Positions 12,019 to 24,474 of a stretch of DNA of 64,000 nt are shown here, in pieces. The stretch is from Rhizophagus clarus. Its lineage: Eukaryota; Glomeromycota; Glomeromycetes; Glomerales; Glomeraceae. The first letter of the stretch is position 1, and the number at the start of each line of letters is the position of its first letter. Position numbers and translations under genes: made by a program. The notes under the pieces were generated by a model. The model ran no database searches, had not been told where the DNA came from, and worked only from the letters and a program-made list of their open reading frames with translations. The stretch is from the NCBI GenBank assembly GCA_015698045.1, contig BLAL01000324.1:1200501-1264500 (forward strand), written 5' to 3'.

Positions 12019-12784
12019 TTACAAGAATTTTTCAAAAAGAAAGTTATCAGGTTTTGGGCGAAAATCACATTCCAAAGTGGGTAATAAATAATTTCGTTGT
12101 CTTTGTTGGTAAGTATAATCATCATAAAGAGGAGGAGTGAGCGTAGCGGTTGGATCAAAGGGTAAGATAGTCATTGAGATAGGGATAGTGGCAGATACGA
12201 TGGTAGAAGTTCTAGAAGAAGTTGATGAGCGTCTACGTCTCTGACATGAGTTTCTAGAACGTTTCTGTTTTGAATACCAGTAGTTTTTGACTTTGTTTTC
12301 AGATCTAAGAAGACCAAAACGTCTTTTTAACTTTTCAATTAAAGTCATCCATCGTATTGCCCCAATTCCTGTTCTATTATGGGAAATCCAATCGTCAATA
12401 AAATTCATCTCTTCATCGCTTAAATCACCAAGATACACTAAGAAAAAAAAAATTTAATTCGATTCAATTTAAAAAAGAGCTCTAATATATATATTACATG
12501 TAATCAAAATCTATGATTTTATATCGCGATACTCACATTGGGGATTAAGATAATTACGGTAATGATTACTAAGTTGGCTAGGTGAATATTTATAATTAAA
12601 GATTTCACTAAGCCTTACAAAGGGATTGCGAACGTTCCCAATACGTTCAAAATGTTTTAATAGTGACAAAATAATGTATTTCTACAAAAAAATCGCGTAA
12701 TTAGTTTATTAGTAAAAAGAATAACAACCACCAATAATAATAATTAATTTTGTTTACCTCTTGGGGCAACATTTGTGGAAACAT
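12019..12784 (-). CDS. R2R3-Myb-like DNA-binding protein (Myb gene 1)
   Basis: Three exons: 12784-12758, 12681-12537 and 12437-12019, with GT...AG introns that keep frame, giving 196 residues. Residues 10-57 form an R2-like repeat ending in LSNHYRNYLNPQ, matching the Q-C-R-x-R-W-x-N-x-L-N-P helix of Myb R2. Residues 63-118 form an R3-like repeat with LSDEE at its start and LRSENKVKNYWY, the equivalent of R-T-D-N-A-I-K-N-x-W. A basic stretch (QKRSR, QRRRRSS) follows and may serve as a nuclear signal; the C-terminus is Pro/Thr/Tyr-rich. The likely role is a sequence-specific nuclear transcription factor. The start ATG 12784 is the first in frame but gives a very short first exon, so the 5' end is the least certain part. 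Confidence 0.75.
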
Positions 12785-15640
12785 TGTAAATACTTGCAAA
12801 ATAAAGTAAGTATAGCAGCAAGTATTGATTATAATTAAAAGGGGAAATCTCGTTAAAAATTTCTTTTTTTTACAATCAAAAAAAGAAATTTTCGGATTTA
12901 GGGAAGTTCTCCCCCCCCCTTTAAATAATTACTAATTTGCTGCGCATCGAAGAAACATGATCAAGTCAAAAAACCAGTTATGATAGAAAATTAATTTCCA
13001 ATAAGTTAATTCTCAATGAAAAAAATTTATCTTGATAAATTATTACAAATACTTTTTTTTTCTTGTTGATAAATAATATCCTAATAGAGGAAAAATGAAT
13101 GAACTTTCAACGAACTTGTTTTTTTTCCTCATCTTGATTATGTACCGGTTCTCTACTTAAAAATATTACTGTAATGTAAAGTACTTATTTATTTTAATAA
13201 AATTATACTAATAAATGGGATATAATTTATTCATATGAATGACCTTTTAATTTTTCTCACACTTTATGTACCAGTACATAATACTGTATATTCTCGCGAT
13301 GCATCTTGTATGACATGACCACCAAATTTAGGAATCATTATTTTGAACAAAAGAAGAAAAATCGTTTATTCTTAATTAAATATAAATTTATGATTTAAAG
13401 ATTTTATTTAATACACATTTTTTTATTTAGATACAACATTATTTATCACATAGAAGACAAAATACATGGAATATAATAAAAGAATAAATAAATATTTAAA
13501 TATTCATATAGATTAAAATATATTATTTTTTATAATTTAAGATAATATATTTTTAAGATTTCATTCAACATACACCAAAAAAAGCGTTTGAAGAATGTGA
13601 AAGGATGAGATGAAATTTACAAAAATTCACATGTAAATATAATAAAATTACGATTTATTTTGACTCCAAGAATACAGGAATAGATCAAGAAATTATTTAT
13701 TGTAATTTGTAATATATTTAATACTACACACATTTGTCTACACTATTAAATATGTACATATATTTATTTAAACTCGGTATTCTCCTTTTAATATGTCCTT
13801 TAATAATTTATTGTGTTTGTAAATAAAATATACTGTATATTAAAATTCTTCATCATAATGATAAGGAAAGGATTATAATTAACTAAAAATATCTAACAAG
13901 AATGCGCAGATATATTGTTTAATAAATATTTATAATTATCTTCTAACCTAGAAAATAAAAAGTTCATTCATAAAACACTGTAAAATACTTTTACATCTGA
14001 TTTATATTTTATTTTTATAAATTTTGTTATATAAAATATATATAAAAAATACTTGAAAGACCATTCAAAATTTCCCACTTTTATATATGATATTCCCATC
14101 TCAAAAAAAAAGCTTGCCGTATATGTTTCCTTATATGATTCCATTTTATTTTCATTACGTTTACGCTGCCCTCTTTTCTTTTTTTATCCAATTATGAATG
14201 AAGTGTTACAATTAAGCCTTTGTAAAAAATGAATGAACTTTATGTCAAATTTAGAAAATTATTGAATGTCATTATGCAAGTTGGCTATGACGTAATACAA
14301 TGATGTAATTTACACATTTGTACTGTTTTCGTTTAGTTATTTGCGTTCTCTTTAAAAACAAAAAATTCTTTCATCATAATATAATAAATTAATGAGACAA
14401 AGTACATTTTTTAAACAACTGATCCATTTTTTTTTTATCTAAAAAGATGAATCTTTGAAACAACTGATTGTCGATCTTTACGCGTTACAGCACAGGGCCG
14501 GCATTAAGTGATCCAGCCGGCATTAAGTGTGGCGCACGATAAGTTTATTGATCACGTGATATATTATAAATCTGGAGTTTCTGTTGCGGAGCGGTAAGGT
14601 TTGCAAGGGCCTGTACATACTGTACATACTGTACAAGAATTCATTTTTACGAACCTGTGACGGTACAAACTTTTTCTAGGGAAAATCTGAGAAAAGACAA
14701 TTTATATAAAACCTTCCCACATGATATGCTCTAGCATGGAATCACTTCGAATTATTCCCCTTTGACGCTTCTTCCATCTGATTAATGTATAATATTTTCT
14801 ACTAGAATCGTGAAATGAGACGTGCTCAGGTGTAACCGTGTGTTGTTAGATTTGATTTGCGTATTTTTAATACACTTTGGGAGACTGTGCGTGAACGTTC
14901 AATGGCGTAGTCGGAAAATGTTCTATGTACTCTAAATTTCTTCTCCGAACAAATATTTATATTTCTCTCTTAAATTTTATGCAGACCAAATCCGAAGTGA
15001 AAAAATAATTAGTTAATGTGGCAAATAATTCAGAGAAAGTACTAAAAATCACAATATGTCCAAATTGATAACGTAATCACTTATTTGTAATAATCTTGTC
15101 ATTATTTTACGAAAAAAAAATACAGGTTTACACAAAAAATAGGACATACCGGTAATAATATTATTAAAATTCTTTTACGGCTGTTAGTGATATTGAACTA
15201 ATTGTTAATTAAAGTTTTTTATTTTGTAGATAAGAAATTCTAACTCGGAATTTGAGGCTCTTTAAATAAATAATTTTCTTTTTCTTTTCGATCACATTTT
15301 ATGATTTTAATTGGATTAAAAAAGGTGTACACAAGACGTATGTATGTCTACAGAAATTTTCTTTATTGCTTTTCTTTTTTTCTTTTAAAAAAAACCGAAA
15401 AACCATTGCGTTGATAGTTTGCGCAACCATGTGTACCATGTGTGTGACAATGCCAAGTAACTGTGTAATAAACGTAAATGGTTCCTGACAAAAGTTGGTA
15501 CCTTTCTCTTTCTCTTTGTTCTCTTTGTCAACTTTCAAAATAATTCACAATAAGAAATATTACATCTCAAACCAGATATATCACAAAATAAAAAAACTTT
15601 TGTTAATTTTATTTGCTCTTTTTTTTTTGTGTATATAAAA
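12785..15640. other. AT-rich intergenic DNA
   Basis: No supported gene in nearly 3 kb. Notable small sequences are a C9 run near 12911-12919, two copies of GCCGGCATTAAGTG at 14505-14530, a triple TACTGTACA at 14610-14635, and an ATCACGTGAT palindrome near 14553. An 80-codon minus frame at 15299-15538 has no supporting features. Confidence 0.5.
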
Positions 15641-15899
15641 AATTATTAAAATGAATAAATCATGAATAGAAAAAAAACAATTTTATTTTTTTTTTTTTTC
15701 AATTTTACTTTTTTTTTTTGTTTTTTTTTTTAACCATCCATCCAAAAAAAAAGTCTATTTCTTTCTCGGATCATGTCCAAAAAATATATATATGAAGGGG
15801 GAAAAGAAGATAAAAAAAGAATTAAAAAAATTGAAAGAACCAATAGAAAAGAAACAATATTTCTTTTTTTTCGGTGTTGAATTCTATCCAACAATGATA

Positions 15900-16560
15900 A
15901 AATAGAAAGAAAAATTGAGACATGGTAGAAAACGTAAGTGTAATTATTAGTAAATATTAATTTTTTTTTTTCTTTTGAATATTAAAAAAGATATAAGAAA
16001 GTATTATAGTTCAATTTTTTTTTTTTTTTTTTTTGAATAATAAAAGAAAAAAAGAAAAGAAACGATTATAATTAATATAATAATCTAATTTTTTTTTTTT
16101 TTTGAGAAAGGTTCTATCTAAAAGTTGTAATATAAAGTAATTAAAAAAAGTAAGCGTAATTATTAATAATGATTTTTTTTTTTAATATTAAAAAAAAAAA
16201 GAAAAAGAAAGAAAAGAAACAATTATAATTAATCCAATTTTTTTTTTTTTTTTTGAGAAAAGGTTCTATCTAAAAGTTGTAATATAAAGTAGAAAGAAGA
16301 GAATTGGGATGTGGTAGAAAAAAGTAAGCGTAATTATTAACAATTATTTTTTTTTTTAAAAAAAAAAAAGAGAAAAAAAGAAACAATTATAATTATCATA
16401 ATTATAATTAATCCATTTTTTTTTTTTTTTTTTTTTTGAGAAAAGATTCTATCTAAAAGTGGTAATATAAAAGATTAAGTTGAAAGAGTAGAAAGAAGAG
16501 AATTGGGATGTGGTAGAGAAGGTAAACGTAATTATTAATAATTATATATTTTGTTTTTTT
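15900..16560. repeat. Four-copy low-complexity tandem duplication
   Basis: A block of about 180-200 bp is repeated four times. Each copy has a poly-T run, GAGAAAAGGTTCTATCTAAA, GTAGAAAGAAGAGAATTGGG and (G/A)CGTAATTATTA. The last landmark recurs near 15940, 16153, 16330 and 16530. It lies directly 3' of Myb gene 2. Confidence 0.65.
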
Positions 16561-16798
16561 TTTTTTGAATATTAAAATTTGTTAAAAATAAGAGTAGGGA
16601 AAGAGAAGGAAAAGAGAAAACGATTATATCGTTTTTTTTAGTGCTAAAGTAAAAGTTTTATTCAAAACTCAAAAATGCTATCTGCTATATTTAATGAAAA
16701 AACTAAGAAAAAAGCAAAATAGGTAAGTAAAGAAAGTATCGACCCGACCCGAAATAGAAATGTATATGAAAAAGATTCAAAACACAATAATCATATTT

Positions 16799-17928
16799 TT
16801 AGCGATACAATGGTTCCAAATAACGATTTTGTCGTTGGTAAACAGAAGAATCATAAGGAGGCATATCTAAAATTGAGGATATGGGAGGTAATCTGGGACG
16901 ATTTTGTGTGGAATAATCACAAAGACAAGAAGGCTCAATTGAAGTAAAAGATGTAGGAGGCAATATAAAATTTTGTGGAGGATTATTCAAGATAGAAGAG
17001 ATAGGAGGTAATGTACGACTTTGTGTGGAATAATCGGGTAACGTGCGACTTCGTTGAGGTTGAGAAGGATTATTCAAAATAGAAGAAATAGGAGGTAAAG
17101 AAATAGGGGGTAAAGAAAAAGATCGTGAAGCATTATGAGGTGGAAGCATGGTAGTGATGCATGTCATATTATTTAACTCGTTGCTGGAAACTGGATCTCC
17201 ACAGGGAGACGACACGATCATATTTTTACTTTCTTCTACATCCTCTTGCATCACATCAAGATCATCATCTTCTCCTTGTTCCTCCTCTTTAGTTCTTCTT
17301 AAGTTAGGATACCAGTAATTTTTTAAGATATTTTCTGATCTTAAAAAGCCACATTCTTTTTCTAAATCTAGACGTAAAATTTTCCAATCTATTCTTTTTT
17401 CGTATTTTTTATGCTTTGATCTTTTTATAATTTTTCCTGAATAGTCCTCACGCTTTAGTTGTTTATCAATTTTAGGTTTCGTTTTAGCTGATGGTTCTAT
17501 TTTTAGGATCCATTTATTAATAAACTGTTTTTCTTTTTCTTTCAAAGGTTTATGACATACTAATTATGGAATAAGAAAAATCAATTTTTTTTTTTTTAAA
17601 AAAAAAAAAGCTTAAAAAAAAATAATTTTACTACTTACATTTAGGGTTAAGGTAGTTGCGCCAACGATTACAAATTTGACGTTGATCATAAGGAATTAAT
17701 TTAGCGATTTCTACGAACGGACTACGAATTTTCTTTTCTTCATACTCTTTCATCTTATCCAGAATAACTTGATCACTCTACAAACAAAATGTAACAAAAT
17801 TTTTAATATAATAAAATTATGAAAAAAGTTTATAGAATAAAATTTCATACATCATGGTCAAAAATAGATGATCTCTTTTTTGCACCGTTCATGAATCCTT
17901 GCGATTTCATATTTTTCAATTTCTTCAT
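16799..17928 (-). CDS. R2R3-Myb-like DNA-binding protein with Pro-rich repeats (Myb gene 2)
   Basis: Exons 17928-17851, 17777-17639 and 17559-16799 join in frame (donors GTATGA and GTAAGT; acceptors TTTGTAG and ATTAG) to give 325 residues. Residues 27-72 are an R2 repeat ending in RQICNRWRNYLNPK, close to the canonical Myb R2 helix. Residues 78-161 are an R3 repeat ending in FLRSENILKNYWYP, with a Lys-rich insertion of about 30 residues between its first helix and RIDWK. An acidic patch (about 164-182, EDDDLDVMQEDVEE) could be an activation region. The C-terminal third has four imperfect copies of LPPISSILNNP. It is a nuclear transcription-factor-like protein with unknown target. It shares orientation and architecture with the other four Myb-like genes in the window. 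Confidence 0.8.
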
Positions 17929-18489
17929 TTTTTTTATTGGGTAAAGATTTTCTCTTTTTTTTAATTCCTTTACAGTTGAATTTTAGGAAGTTGAATAAAC
18001 AGAAAAATGATTAATGAGAAAAAAGGCTGGATATAATGAACAAACTTGTTGCCTAATTTCATTTTATAAAAAAAAAGGCATCTATTTATGTTTAATCCAA
18101 TACCCCTTATAAATATATTATTTAATAATGAATGAATGAATGCTGCGTTTGAAGCATTCAAACTTCAAAGTACAAACAAGATACAGTGTTTATAAATATA
18201 TCTCTTTGTTAACATTCCAATAAAAGTTAGTTAAAACTTTAAAATATGAAAGAATATATGTTGTTAGCGTCTCGAATTCTATATTATAATTCAGATAGAT
18301 TAGTATTATAATTTTAATTTGAGAAAATTTAAAATTTTTGATTGATTGTATTTTTCTATTTTAAGAATTGTTAAATCGACCTTTCATTAATTTATATATG
18401 GTAATATAGATATAGATACATAGGGTGGCGTAAAATAAAGGTGTGTTTTTTAAACATGTGTCTTATGCGTATCTTACCCCTGAATCCAT

Positions 18490-18650
18490 TAACTCCGACT
18501 ATATTACCTAAAAATATCATAATTGAATGACTGAGTGCAATAAACCGTATTTTTTGGACCCGCGACTACACTGTATTGAATTTTACTTTAGGATAATCAG
18601 TTTATTATCTCCGACTATATTATCTAAAATTATCATAATTGAATGAATAA
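18490..18650. repeat. Direct duplication of about 110 bp
   Basis: CTCCGACTATATTA followed by TATCATAATTGAATGA occurs twice, starting near 18499 and 18606, with few differences. Nothing is encoded. Confidence 0.55.
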
Positions 18651-18737
18651 TTGAAAGATTATACTGTATATATGGTTTTTCGATTTATGCCCAAATGATG
18701 TACGCGAGAGGCGTAAAATGAATATTTTTTGAATTTT

Positions 18738-18980
18738 GTGAAAATCAAAGATTTCTCAGTATTTTATATGGAAAAGATCTGAAAATTGAGTATTTCAAGC
18801 TAAAAACCAAAAAATTTATTATTTTTGGTTGCTTATAAATAACAACAGAATGATAATAAATAGCAGTATAAGTAAACTCTCTTAAAAATTGGAGTTTTTT
18901 TGGTGTTTCAATTTGGAATACTCAATTTTGGATCTTTTTTTTACATAAAAGTACCAGGAAATCTTAGATTTGTTCACTTA
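18738..18980. repeat. Foldback element, arms about 75 bp
   Basis: The left arm (about 18744-18820: AAGATTTC...AAATTGAGTATTTCAA...CCAAAAAA) is repeated in inverse at about 18885-18975. The spacer is about 65 bp. This forms a long imperfect hairpin without coding capacity, typical of a foldback MITE; the termini are not resolved. Confidence 0.6.
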
Positions 18981-19301
18981 CAGTAGATACATCCATCTTA
19001 TTGAAAACAACAATAATCGTCTGATTTTAACGAAGCGGGCTAAGATAATTTTTTTTAGATACATCCTGTTCATTTCTGACCGTTTGTGGTCAATTTTTTA
19101 AATTTGATTAACTAAATATTTACGCGTCAACTCCATTTTTTAGAATCTTTAGTTTGGGACATAAATAACGACTCTGATAGTACCAATACAATTATTGACC
19201 GAAAAACAAACCTGCCAGAAATGAACATTTGAACTGTATCAGTCGAAAACCATATAGTTTCCATTATTACCGTATATCCGGGATCGTTAACTGTGAATAT
19301 A

Positions 19302-19458
19302 CAGTACAATCATAACCAGATATACCGATATTCGATACACCGATACATATCACTATCTGAAATGTTGTATAATTATGATATAACGATATTAAATATTTTC
19401 ATATGCGATCCCAACATATCGTTATATCATCTTTGTAGACAATTCTCACAATACCCTG
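19302..19458. mobile_element. Candidate TA-flanked MITE, 157 bp
   Basis: It begins CAGTACAATC and, inward from the other end, CAGGGTATTG. Both sides carry flanking TA (19300-19301 and 19459-19460) and internal GATATACCGATAT / GATATAACGATAT motifs like the 8673-9077 element. The terminal match is poor, so the call is tentative. Confidence 0.4.
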
Positions 19459-19460
19459 TA

Positions 19461-21135
19461 TTTAACGCACTAATAATTTATTCTGTTTAAAGGTGCATTA
19501 TAAGATATTGTTGGCAAATTATTTATGAAAGACTTAAGTGATATCAATTCTCAAACAAATAAGATTATAAATTGAATTAATACTTAATTATGTCCAAAAT
19601 TTGTGATTCTCTGTCTAATTTCTCGTATACCTAAAAATTCGTACACTTACTCGATAAATTCTTCTACATGTCATCGAAAGTTATTTAATCGAGATTATAT
19701 ATTAATGTTTCGTATGAAATTTTACAACATATTTCAAAGAAATTTAATTAATTGAAATTTTATTAATCGAAATAGATTAAAATAAATTCTTCCTTATTAA
19801 AATTTGAAACAAGAAAAGGATTTTTTGTAATTTTTCACTATTTATGTGTCATAAAAATAAATTTTTTCGAATTGTAATCCAAAAAAAATAATAAGTCACG
19901 TGACTGTAAACTTGGATCCTTACCACAAACAATTGTTAAAAAGGTGAAGTACCCTTGTCAAGGTTTAAAGGGTTCCAGCCAAAAAGGATAAACTATCGAA
20001 TCAGAAAGCTGGAAATTTCGTTAATATGTATGGCGTTTACGAATATTTTTGTGTAAATTTGAGATGTAAATATCTCTTTGTCTGATTCCATTTTAATAAC
20101 TTTGTAAACGATGATCCTCTTTGTTAGATAGCTTATTTAGTTTTATTTTGTTTCATAATTTACCAATCTAAGTAATTATTAAATGCTTTCAATTTCGTCT
20201 ATTTTTAGTTAATTAAATCAAATTAAACGCTTTAAATTTTTTTTTTTTTTTCTTGAATGGAATATTTTTAATTTCAAACATCCAATGATTAATTACAAAA
20301 AGTATCGTGTAAGTCTATCCAAATATGGGTAAATACCAGATGTTCATCTTTTCGTCACATGATGCAAATACATGTATATAAATATACTATTTCTTTTTTC
20401 CAGAAGACTTCTCTTTAAGGTTCAGTTCAAAATCTCACTTACATTTCACCTTAATCGTCTACGTTACACCATATAATGCGTACGCAGATAGTGCATTACG
20501 GATATTAAATCTTAAGAAGACGATAAATGAGACGGTATTTTATAATCTTCCCAAACTGAGGCACTTCGACTGAGGCATAATTTGATTATTTCGAAGAACA
20601 AATTTTTTGCTTCTTTTTGGAATGTCAGTATAAATAATTCAATACATTCAGCGTAAAAAAAAAGATACAACACTCCATACAAGTGGTTTGCTTTAATCGA
20701 AGATTAAAGATCGGGCACTGAAATTAATCAAATTTTATACAATGTATATAGAAAAGTCCAGTTAAGAATATATATATATAAAAGTGTCCAAGTCAACCAG
20801 CAAGAGATATTCAACTAAATGAAAAAAAAATATAAATTCATATATATGTACTGTATACAGACTAAAATTCACGCTTATCAAGTGAATTTGCAGCGCTTAT
20901 TTAGTAAAAAGTTTAATATTACAAATAAATGCCTGCGATTAATTAGATATTGACTCATTTTTATTTTTATAAAAAAAGGATTCCGAAATATACCATATAC
21001 ACAATATATACGTAAAATCAAATTCCTACTAAATTAAAGAATTATTTAAAATACTTTTGTGAAGAAAAAATTTTTGGTATGTGCAATATGTAATTATATG
21101 TAAAATAGAATTCCGGCCTGCCGAATGAGTACGTA
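19461..21135. other. AT-rich intergenic DNA
   Basis: No supported gene or clear repeat beyond short homopolymers and a TCACGTGA palindrome near 19898. Confidence 0.5.
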
Positions 21136-22063
21136 TTAAAGTACTGGTTTCATCTCGTCTGGATCATTATTTTGTGGCCCCTTGGATAATATTTCTTCAT
21201 TCTTGGGTTGGGTAATCTGTTTTATTTCTGAAACTGAGTGTTTATTAGCACTCTTGCATGTAATCTTTTTCTTATTAAAAATAAACTTGATAAGGTATGC
21301 GAGTAGTAATTTAGTTATTTTTTTAACTATTAATGATTTAAGGAAAATTAAGCGTCCATTAATATACGTTTGTTGCTCGTTGATAATCTTTTTAATCTCG
21401 GGTAGTATATTAATTATTTTTTTAAATATTGAATCTGAGTGTTCATTAGCACACGTTTGTCTCTCGTATGTATTCCACTTGATAAAGTATGCAGGTAGTG
21501 ATTTAGTTATTTTCTTAACTATTAATGATTTAAGGAAATCGAAAACGGATTTTGAGCGTTCATTAGTATACGTTTGTTGCTCGTTGATAATCTTTTTCTT
21601 CTTGTTGAATAGTGTTTCATTAATTTTTTTAAATATTGATGATTTAAGAAAATTGAAAATGGAATTTGAGTGTTCATTAGTACACGATTTTTGCTCGTTG
21701 GTAATCTCATTCTTCTCGTTGAGTAGTATTTCGGTTATTATAAAATAATTGTGCATTATCTAAAAAATAATAATAATAATAAATTAATTTGATGAAATAA
21801 AGTTTTTTTATTTTATAAAATATGTTAATTACGTTAATTAACTTTAAAGTCGATTCATGAATTTCTTTAAAAATTATTAGTTCTTTTGAAAATAATGTTA
21901 TTATCTAAAAAAAAAGTTAAAATAATAAATTTATTTGCTCATTTAAATGAAATATAGTTTTTTTAATAATCAAACATACTTGTTTATAATCCTGCGAAAT
22001 GTAAAATATCTTTTGCTGTTTGATTGGTCTTAAGCGAATTTCTTGAATTACTTTTGACCACAT
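21136..22063 (-). CDS. Two-exon protein with four internal repeats, unknown function
   Basis: Exon 1 (22063-21980; MWSKVIQEIRL start) ends at CAA|GTATGT, and exon 2 (21759-21136) begins after TTTTTTAG. Both junctions are in phase 0, giving 235 residues. The body is made of about four imperfect repeats of 40-45 residues, each with an INEQQTYTNERS-like segment, an FLKSLIVKKITK-like hydrophobic/basic segment, and sometimes an FNKKK linker. The repeats suggest recent internal tandem duplication. A membrane-associated amphipathic helix is possible for FLKSLIVKKI, but no transmembrane segment is certain. I do not recognise the family. The complementary strand is also open for 188 codons, a by-product of the repeated codons; the minus frame is preferred because of its splice signals. 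Confidence 0.6.
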
Positions 22064-23455
22064 TTTTTTAACTTTTTTATTTCAATATTTTGAGAAAAAA
22101 AGGGTAAAAGATCGTAAAAAATAAATGTTGGCTCATTATATATATATATATCATATTATTTGTTATCATATATTTGTTAAATCTAATCTCACACTAATAT
22201 AATTTAAGCAGATAAATCAATTCAATCCACATAGGGGGGTAAACAAAGATCATAGGGGTAAACAAGATTTATTTGTTACATAATAATACGATTGTTGGAA
22301 CTTTATTTTACAATAAATACATAAATAAATCTTAATAATCTTGATATCCTTATTAAGAAAATGATCTGATAAGGCTAAATTCATTGTCAATCTAAATCGA
22401 AGTCAATCCACATTGATCTGTTAATAGATTCATAAATTAATCTTAGTCAAATGATCAACATGGATTTCAAAACAATGACGCCACGACTTGGATTTTTGAT
22501 TGCTGTAAATGTATTAAACAAGTTAGGGAGTGCCACCCGCGCATTGTACTGTACATAATCATGCTTATTCATATGATCTTTGACATAATAAATGTGAACT
22601 GGTCAATTATTTGTTCGTATTGTAATACATCAGAATCGATATCATAATCTTAAATCGGAAAATAATTCTTCTTCTCATATTACCAATTGTTGTGTACTAT
22701 CATATATATGTTAATAAATAAATGACCTTACTGAGTCCTTACTGGGTCCTTACTGGCTACTGCGGTATAACCTTACAACGGTACCGGCCCACATTGGTTT
22801 TACCGCAGAAAGAATTACATAACACTTGAGCGAAAGAAAAAATTTCTATATTTTTAAAGAAGGTTGTACTGTATATAATTCAGAATCCTGCTCGAGCATG
22901 TGTACCAGTAGTTCAGTACTTACCCAACACTTACTGTACAAATATTATGTTGCAGATCATTTTGGATTTACGTAAAAAACAAATAATGGATTAGCTGATC
23001 TTATCTAATTTAGCAAAAATCATTTCTTTGATTTATTACTAAATTTGTTCTCATTTGGATTAACATTTGATAAAATAATGGCTAAATTATTTATTTGCTA
23101 CCATTTATTTGTTGATCATTACAAGAAAGCTTGGCGAACAAATTTAGTCATTTTGTAATATTTACATTGTTCTAGTCTAAAATAATTTTTTAGCCTGGCG
23201 TAAACACAGGTCCCATAAACACATAGACACAAGTAGACATACGACGAGAATTATCATTAACTTTTTTTTTTTATTAAGGATGATACTACATTTTAATTTT
23301 TTTTAATTTTTTTTTTTATATTTTACAAGTTAAAGAAAAAAAGTATATAATCAAAATAAAAATAAAAATAAAAGAAATAAAAAAAGTAGAAATTATTAAA
23401 TAATGTAGAATTATAAAAAATAGAAAAATAGAAAGAAATGTACTACAGTATTAAA
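22064..23455. other. Intergenic, short repeats only
   Basis: No gene. It has a triple TCCTTACTGG-type repeat at about 22727-22758 and an inverted pair CTGCGGTATAACC / GGTTTTACCGCAG at about 22758-22808, which could form a hairpin. The region just 3' of Myb gene 3 (23260-23455) is poly-A/T-rich. Confidence 0.45.
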
Positions 23456-24474
23456 TTAATCTAAATCCATATTATTATTTTTGTCATTTTCTTCATCATT
23501 ATTTAAAAGGAATCTAAATGTAAATTTTTCATTTTTGGCAGAAGATTCATTTTTATCAACTGGACAAGCGAGTTCGTGCATTTCTTTAGTTATACCTTCA
23601 ATTTCGTTCTCAATTTTATCATTATCTTCACTTATAATTTCTTCATTTTTACCTTCAATTTCATTTTTATCTTTTTCATCTTCGATTTCATCTCTGTCAT
23701 TTTTATCTTCAAATTCATTTTTATCTTCAACTTCAACTTCAACTTCAACTTCAACTTCAAATTCACTTTCTTCTTTTTTGCCAACCTTAGTTGTTTTATT
23801 TGTACGTCTTTTATAAGAGTTCCAAACATTTTTAATACTATTTCGCGAGCGAAATGTTTCAAATTTCGTATTCACTTTAGGTTGTAAACCCTTCCATGAA
23901 ATAGGACCGTTATTGTTTCTTTGATATTCTACAACCAATCCGTAAATATAATCTTTCTCTTCCTGAGAGTAAGTTGAGCGGTCAACTACATAATGTAATA
24001 AAAGTCAATGCAATTCTTCTTAATTAAAAAAAAAAAAACAGAAATATAAATTTAAACTTACGACGAGGATCAAGTATGTTCCACCAACTAAAATTTATAA
24101 TGTAAAAAGTTACTTTATGACAAATGATCTTTAAATAAAAGTAATAAAAATGAAATTTTAACTTACTAGTCACAAATGGATTTTGCAGTAAACCGATTTT
24201 TTAATTTTTTTTCCAATTCCACGAAAGGATTTTTGGGAACTCTTTCTCTTCCTTCCCAACTTGTCATATAGTCTATTATAATTTTCTTTTCCTAAGAAAA
24301 TAAGTTATGTTTATTCAAAATAAGTAATTTCTTTCATTAATACTAAATTTTTTTTTTTTTAAAACATACATCTTCTCTGATGTTTTTATCTATTTTATTA
24401 ATTTTATTAAAACGTTTTTTCGGTTGGACTTTCACTTTGGGACCAATTCCATCAACACTCTTGTGGTTTTTCAT
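23456..24474 (-). CDS. R2R3-Myb-like protein with acidic tail and 26-nt exon (Myb gene 3)
   Basis: Four exons, 24474-24370, 24291-24167, 24087-24062 and 23985-23456, all with GT...AG junctions and consistent phase, give 261 residues. R2 (about 36-85) ends SICDYWWNILDPR; its last residues come from a 26-nucleotide exon. R3 (about 88-146) has YSQEEKDYI at the start and FRSRNSIKNVWN as recognition-type helix, followed by basic KRRTNK. The C-terminal part (about 155-250) is highly acidic, with five Glu-Val pairs encoded by a CTTCAA microsatellite and many E/D/K/N runs. It probably acts as a nuclear DNA-binding regulator. Exon pattern and sequence make gene 5 its closest relative in the window. 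Confidence 0.8.

Noticed and set aside
15299..15538. 80-codon minus-strand frame
   Set aside because: No family features, low-complexity Lys/Glu start, no splice or upstream support.
21182..21748. 188-codon plus-strand frame with membrane-like composition
   Set aside because: Complement of the repeat protein gene; no splice or start support on the plus strand.
23481..23887. Ser-rich and Phe-rich open frames on the plus strand
   Set aside because: They are antisense to the acidic tail of Myb gene 3; the minus strand has splice signals and Myb motifs.
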